Origin: CAZDUS01 sp044344495
GTDB taxonomy: Bacteria; Verrucomicrobiota; Kiritimatiellia; CAIKKV01; CAITUY01
Direction: 5' to 3'
DNA length: 8,495 bases
Assembly (NCBI GenBank): GCA_044344495.1
Contig: JBIJCW010000094.1
Coordinates: forward strand, 1 to 8,495
Under the pieces are notes generated by a model. It worked only from the letters and a program-made list of their open reading frames with translations, searched no databases and was not told the DNA's origin. The position numbers and the translations under genes were made by a program. Shown in pieces: positions 6,556 to 8,495 of this stretch (its first letter is position 1; every line of letters starts with the position of its first letter).

Positions 6556-6564
6556 ATCACCTCC
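6556..6564 (-). promoter_or_regulatory. Full-length Shine-Dalgarno of the small redox protein gene
   Basis: GGAGGTGAT on the minus strand, a nine-base complement to the usual 16S 3' end, 6 nt before the ATG at 6549. It sets the start and predicts strong translation of this gene within the operon. Confidence 0.8.
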
Positions 6565-6576
6565 ACCATTCACTCA

Positions 6577-7989
6577 TCAACCACTAACCACCCCCCAAAC
6601 CATTCCAGTAATCGTCGCCATCACCACCACTAAGCCGACATAGGCAAGCGTCTTCTTCGGGCCGAGTATCGAGTTGATCACCAACATGCTTGGCAACGAC
6701 AGGGCTGGCCCCGCCAGCAGAAGCGCCAAGGCCGGTCCCTGCCCCATCCCGCTGTCCATCAACCCGCGCAGAATCGGCACTTCGGTCAGCGTGGCGAAAT
6801 ACATCAACGCCCCGGCGAACGAAGCGAAGAAATTGGTCCAAATCGGCCACACAACGAAAAGCCAATGCGGCACAAGTCCGCCCTCACGATGCATATAGCC
6901 CCAAAACACCGTTGGATCGTCACCCACCAGGGCCTGGATCCACCGATTCGGGACAAGCCCGGCATCCTTGGCTTCGGCGCTCCCCAGGAAGAAACCGGCG
7001 GCCAGTACACCTATGAACAGGAGCGGCATGATCTGCTTGGCAAACCCCCAACTCACCTTCACCCACTCCAAACGTTCCTGCCGGTCCACCCATCGCCGCA
7101 CCATCCACACCAGCGCCAGCAATAGACCGGCCACCAGGAACCACCGCCCCTGATGTATGCGATTGGCCGGACTTTCCGGATGCGCCTGCGTGACCTGCTG
7201 TACCTCGGCCACGGGTAAGGTCCGCACGACACCTTCCCCGGTAAGCATACGGATATGCTCCGGGGTCTTCTCCAGAACCTGTCCTTCCACACTGTAGACC
7301 GTCAGCCCGTTCGGACAGCACAGGAAGACCGCACGCACATCCCCGCTACGCGCCCAATTGGCAAAGACGAGTATCCCCACCATCCCCAGGAACATGAGCG
7401 CCGTCTGCCAGAGCGGCCGCGCCGGTTTGCCGTCAGGTTCCAGATAAACCTCCGACGCCTGCGCCGCCTTGGCTCGTTCTTCCTTCAGGAAGAAGAGATG
7501 CATCAACGCCCCGATGACCACGCTGAACACCACCGCTCCCACCGTCCGCGCGATCCCCAGCGGCATCCCCAGCACCCGCGCCGTCATCAGAATGGCCAGC
7601 ACATTGATGGCCGGACCGGAATAGAGAAACGCAATGGCAGGCCCCAACCCCGCCCCGCGCATGTAGATGCTGCCGAACAGCGGCAACACGGTACACGAAC
7701 ACACCGCCAGGATTGTCCCCGAAACCGATGCCACCCCATAGGCCAGCACCTTGTTCGCCTTGGGCCCGAAATACCTCATGACCGCATTCTGGCTCACAAA
7801 AACCGAGATCGCCCCGGCGATGAAAAACGCCGGTACCAGACACAGCAGAACATGCTCCCGCGTATACCACTTGACCAACCGGAACGCCTCAACCAACGCT
7901 CCTTGAAACCGTGGTGCATCCGCAGGCAAAAAATACAGGGTCAGAAAGGCCGCCACCAGCCATGCCAAATACTGGACTTCCCGCTTCAC
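6577..7989 (-). CDS. ArsP-like permease (PF03773/UPF0718 family) with an inserted soluble domain
   Basis: 470 residues from the GTG at 7989, which overlaps the arsR stop (GTGA). Upstream codons in this frame only shadow arsR. Members of this family include ArsP, an exporter of trivalent methyl- and aromatic arsenicals; many relatives are uncharacterised. The two family repeats are clear. One is around GTILAVCSCTVLPLFGSIY, with Cys97 and Cys99 and the following YSGPAINVLAI. The other is ATLTEVPILRGLMDSGMGQG, then GPALSLPSMLVI near the C-terminus. Between them, residues about 213-281 (including Cys224-Cys225 in FLCCPNGLTVY) form a hydrophilic segment of about 70 residues, and a second loop (about 341-370, containing GYMHREGGL) is also long. 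I do not see these in ordinary family members I can recall. It is the first gene after arsR, so likely arsenical- or metal-induced. Substrate unproven. Confidence 0.88.
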   Translation of the reverse strand: MKREVQYLAWLVAAFLTLYFLPADAPRFQGALVEAFRLVKWYTREHVLLCLVPAFFIAGAISVFVSQNAVMRYFGPKANKVLAYGVASVSGTILAVCSCTVLPLFGSIYMRGAGLGPAIAFLYSGPAINVLAILMTARVLGMPLGIARTVGAVVFSVVIGALMHLFFLKEERAKAAQASEVYLEPDGKPARPLWQTALMFLGMVGILVFANWARSGDVRAVFLCCPNGLTVYSVEGQVLEKTPEHIRMLTGEGVVRTLPVAEVQQVTQAHPESPANRIHQGRWFLVAGLLLALVWMVRRWVDRQERLEWVKVSWGFAKQIMPLLFIGVLAAGFFLGSAEAKDAGLVPNRWIQALVGDDPTVFWGYMHREGGLVPHWLFVVWPIWTNFFASFAGALMYFATLTEVPILRGLMDSGMGQGPALALLLAGPALSLPSMLVINSILGPKKTLAYVGLVVVMATITGMVWGVVSG

Positions 7990-8339
7990 CGTGGCCCCCC
8001 CCTGGCGTCCGCTGCCGTCTCTCCGAGCAACCGGCGATGCGATTCCGCGGTCGACCGCATGACCGCCTCCGCGCACGAGAAGAATTCGGTAACACAGGCA
8101 CACTTCAGGCGATAGAAGACCTGAACCCCGCGCTTTTCATCCGCGAGAATCCCCGCATTCTTGAGAACCGAAAGATGTTTGGAGACCGTGGAAAGATCCG
8201 ATCCCACCCACTCCCGGATCTCACACACACACCGCGGCCCCGCCTTTAACTCATCCACAATCCTCAGGCGGGCGGGATGCGCCAACGCCTTCATGATCCT
8301 GGCTCTCTCAAGGTATAACTCCTGCCGCCGACTGCCCAT
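7986..8339 (-). CDS. arsR: ArsR/SmtB-family metalloregulatory repressor
   Basis: 117 residues, normal length. A winged-helix dimer that should repress the operon and release DNA on binding As(III) or another soft metal. KALAHPARLRIVDELKAG is the typical start of the fold; VGSDLSTVSKHLSVLKNAGILADEKRG is the recognition helix and wing; VFYRLKCAC ends the wing. Candidate sensor thiols are Cys37 and Cys39 in RCVCE, at the helix position of the classical CVC motif of E. coli ArsR, and Cys80, Cys82 and Cys89 in KCACVTEFFSC after the wing, similar to other ArsR subtypes. The ATG has GGGAGG (8348-8353) 8 nt upstream. The final codons run through eight G residues before TGA, overlapping the permease GTG. 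The inducer cannot be settled from sequence; As(III) fits the neighbours. Confidence 0.94.
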   Translation of the reverse strand: MGSRRQELYLERARIMKALAHPARLRIVDELKAGPRCVCEIREWVGSDLSTVSKHLSVLKNAGILADEKRGVQVFYRLKCACVTEFFSCAEAVMRSTAESHRRLLGETAADARGGPR

Positions 8340-8363
8340 GGGTCATTCCTCCCTAATCATTGT

Positions 8364-8385
8364 TACTTGGCAATATTGCCAAGTA
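8364..8385. promoter_or_regulatory. Perfect 22-bp palindrome, probable ArsR operator
   Basis: Half-site TACTTGGCAAT followed at once by its exact inverse. It lies 24 bp upstream of the arsR start and covers the likely -10 element. ArsR/SmtB repressors bind imperfect AT-centred palindromes of about this size at such positions. It is the only long perfect palindrome in the operon's upstream region, so self-regulation by ArsR is the simplest reading. Confidence 0.82.
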
Positions 8386-8401
8386 GACACATCTCCGTCA
8401 A
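8372..8401 (-). promoter_or_regulatory. Predicted sigma-70-type promoter of the ars operon
   Basis: Minus-strand TTGACG (8396-8401, 5 of 6 to the -35 consensus), an 18-nt spacer, then AATATT (8372-8377, 4 of 6 to the -10). The -10 forms the centre of the palindromic operator, so a bound repressor would block polymerase. No second promoter is obvious inside the operon. Confidence 0.55.
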
Positions 8402-8450
8402 ATCCAATCTTGAGCCGCCACCCCGGGTATGCTATCTACGCCATTTGCGC

Positions 8451-8495
8451 GGGCGAGTGGTGAAATTGGCAGACACGCAAGACTTAGGATCTTGT
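8451..8495 (+). tRNA. tRNA-Leu (anticodon UAG), 5' portion, cut by window end
   Basis: The acceptor strand GGGCGAG (8451-8457) is followed by TGGTGAAATTGGCAGACAC, the D-arm pattern of class II tRNA-Leu. The anticodon stem CAAGA/TCTTG encloses loop CTTAGGA (8483-8489) with anticodon TAG at 8485-8487, T33 before it and purine 37 after it. The variable arm, T-arm and acceptor 3' strand lie beyond the window. It reads CUA and probably other CUN codons. It is divergent from arsR. Confidence 0.9.

Noticed and set aside
7990..8103. N-terminal extension of the permease frame inside arsR
   Set aside because: Residues do not match the permease family, and the GTG at 7989 gives the usual overlap and a membrane-like N-terminus.
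7255..8115. 286-codon + strand open frame opposite the permease
   Set aside because: Its product is Arg/His/Gln-rich shadow sequence; the minus-strand permease has clear family motifs and coupling to arsR.
8410..8438. Possible + strand promoter of tRNA-Leu (TTGAGC, 17 nt, TATCTA)
   Set aside because: Both boxes match the consensus poorly; I would not annotate it without transcript data.

Overview
The window is bacterial, compact and GC-rich. It looks like chromosome carrying an arsenic/thiol-stress operon between two housekeeping loci. The left edge holds the 3' end of aspartate-semialdehyde dehydrogenase (asd, + strand). The right edge holds the first 45 nt of a tRNA-Leu(UAG) (+ strand). 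Everything between about 693 and 8339 is a single run of ten genes on the minus strand. The thioredoxin and CcdA variants and the Asd subtype are reminiscent of environmental PVC-type bacteria (Kiritimatiellota, Verrucomicrobia, Lentisphaerae), but this is only an impression; nothing in the window fixes the taxon.

In transcription order (right to left) the operon reads: ArsR/SmtB repressor (7986-8339); ArsP/PF03773-type permease with an extra internal domain (6577-7989); thioredoxin-fold small redox-active disulfide protein (6316-6549); membrane-anchored thioredoxin (5794-6309); CcdA/DsbD-type transmembrane electron carrier (5096-5797); an unannotated 55-residue Cys-rich peptide (4878-5045); P1B heavy-metal ATPase (2898-4796); thioredoxin-type arsenate reductase ArsC (2431-2874); Acr3 arsenite efflux carrier (1367-2428); and an MtrA-like (tetrahydromethanopterin S-methyltransferase subunit A, PF04208) protein that keeps the corrinoid-ligating His (693-1370). 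Three junctions are 4-bp ATGA/GTGA overlaps and every other gap is under about 85 nt, so co-transcription and translational coupling are likely. A perfect 22-bp palindrome at 8364-8385 overlaps a plausible -10 element in front of arsR and is the probable ArsR operator.

Functionally, ArsC would reduce As(V) to As(III) with thioredoxin-type electrons and Acr3 would export As(III). The ArsP-like permease may export an organoarsenical or another thiophilic substrate. CcdA with the anchored thioredoxin would carry reducing equivalents across the membrane, and the P1B ATPase would pump a soft metal cation. The most striking element is the soluble MtrA homologue, translationally coupled to acr3. MtrA is the cobamide-carrying methyl-transfer subunit of a methanogen enzyme. 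Its presence here, beside an ArsP-like permease and with no SAM-dependent ArsM in view, suggests a corrinoid step (methylation, demethylation or cobamide protection) in arsenic handling. That function is inference, but the homology and position are read directly from the sequence.

The 181-nt convergent gap between asd and the operon (512-692) holds three hairpin-forming segments without a clean U tract. No insertion sequence, integrase, CRISPR array or rRNA was found.
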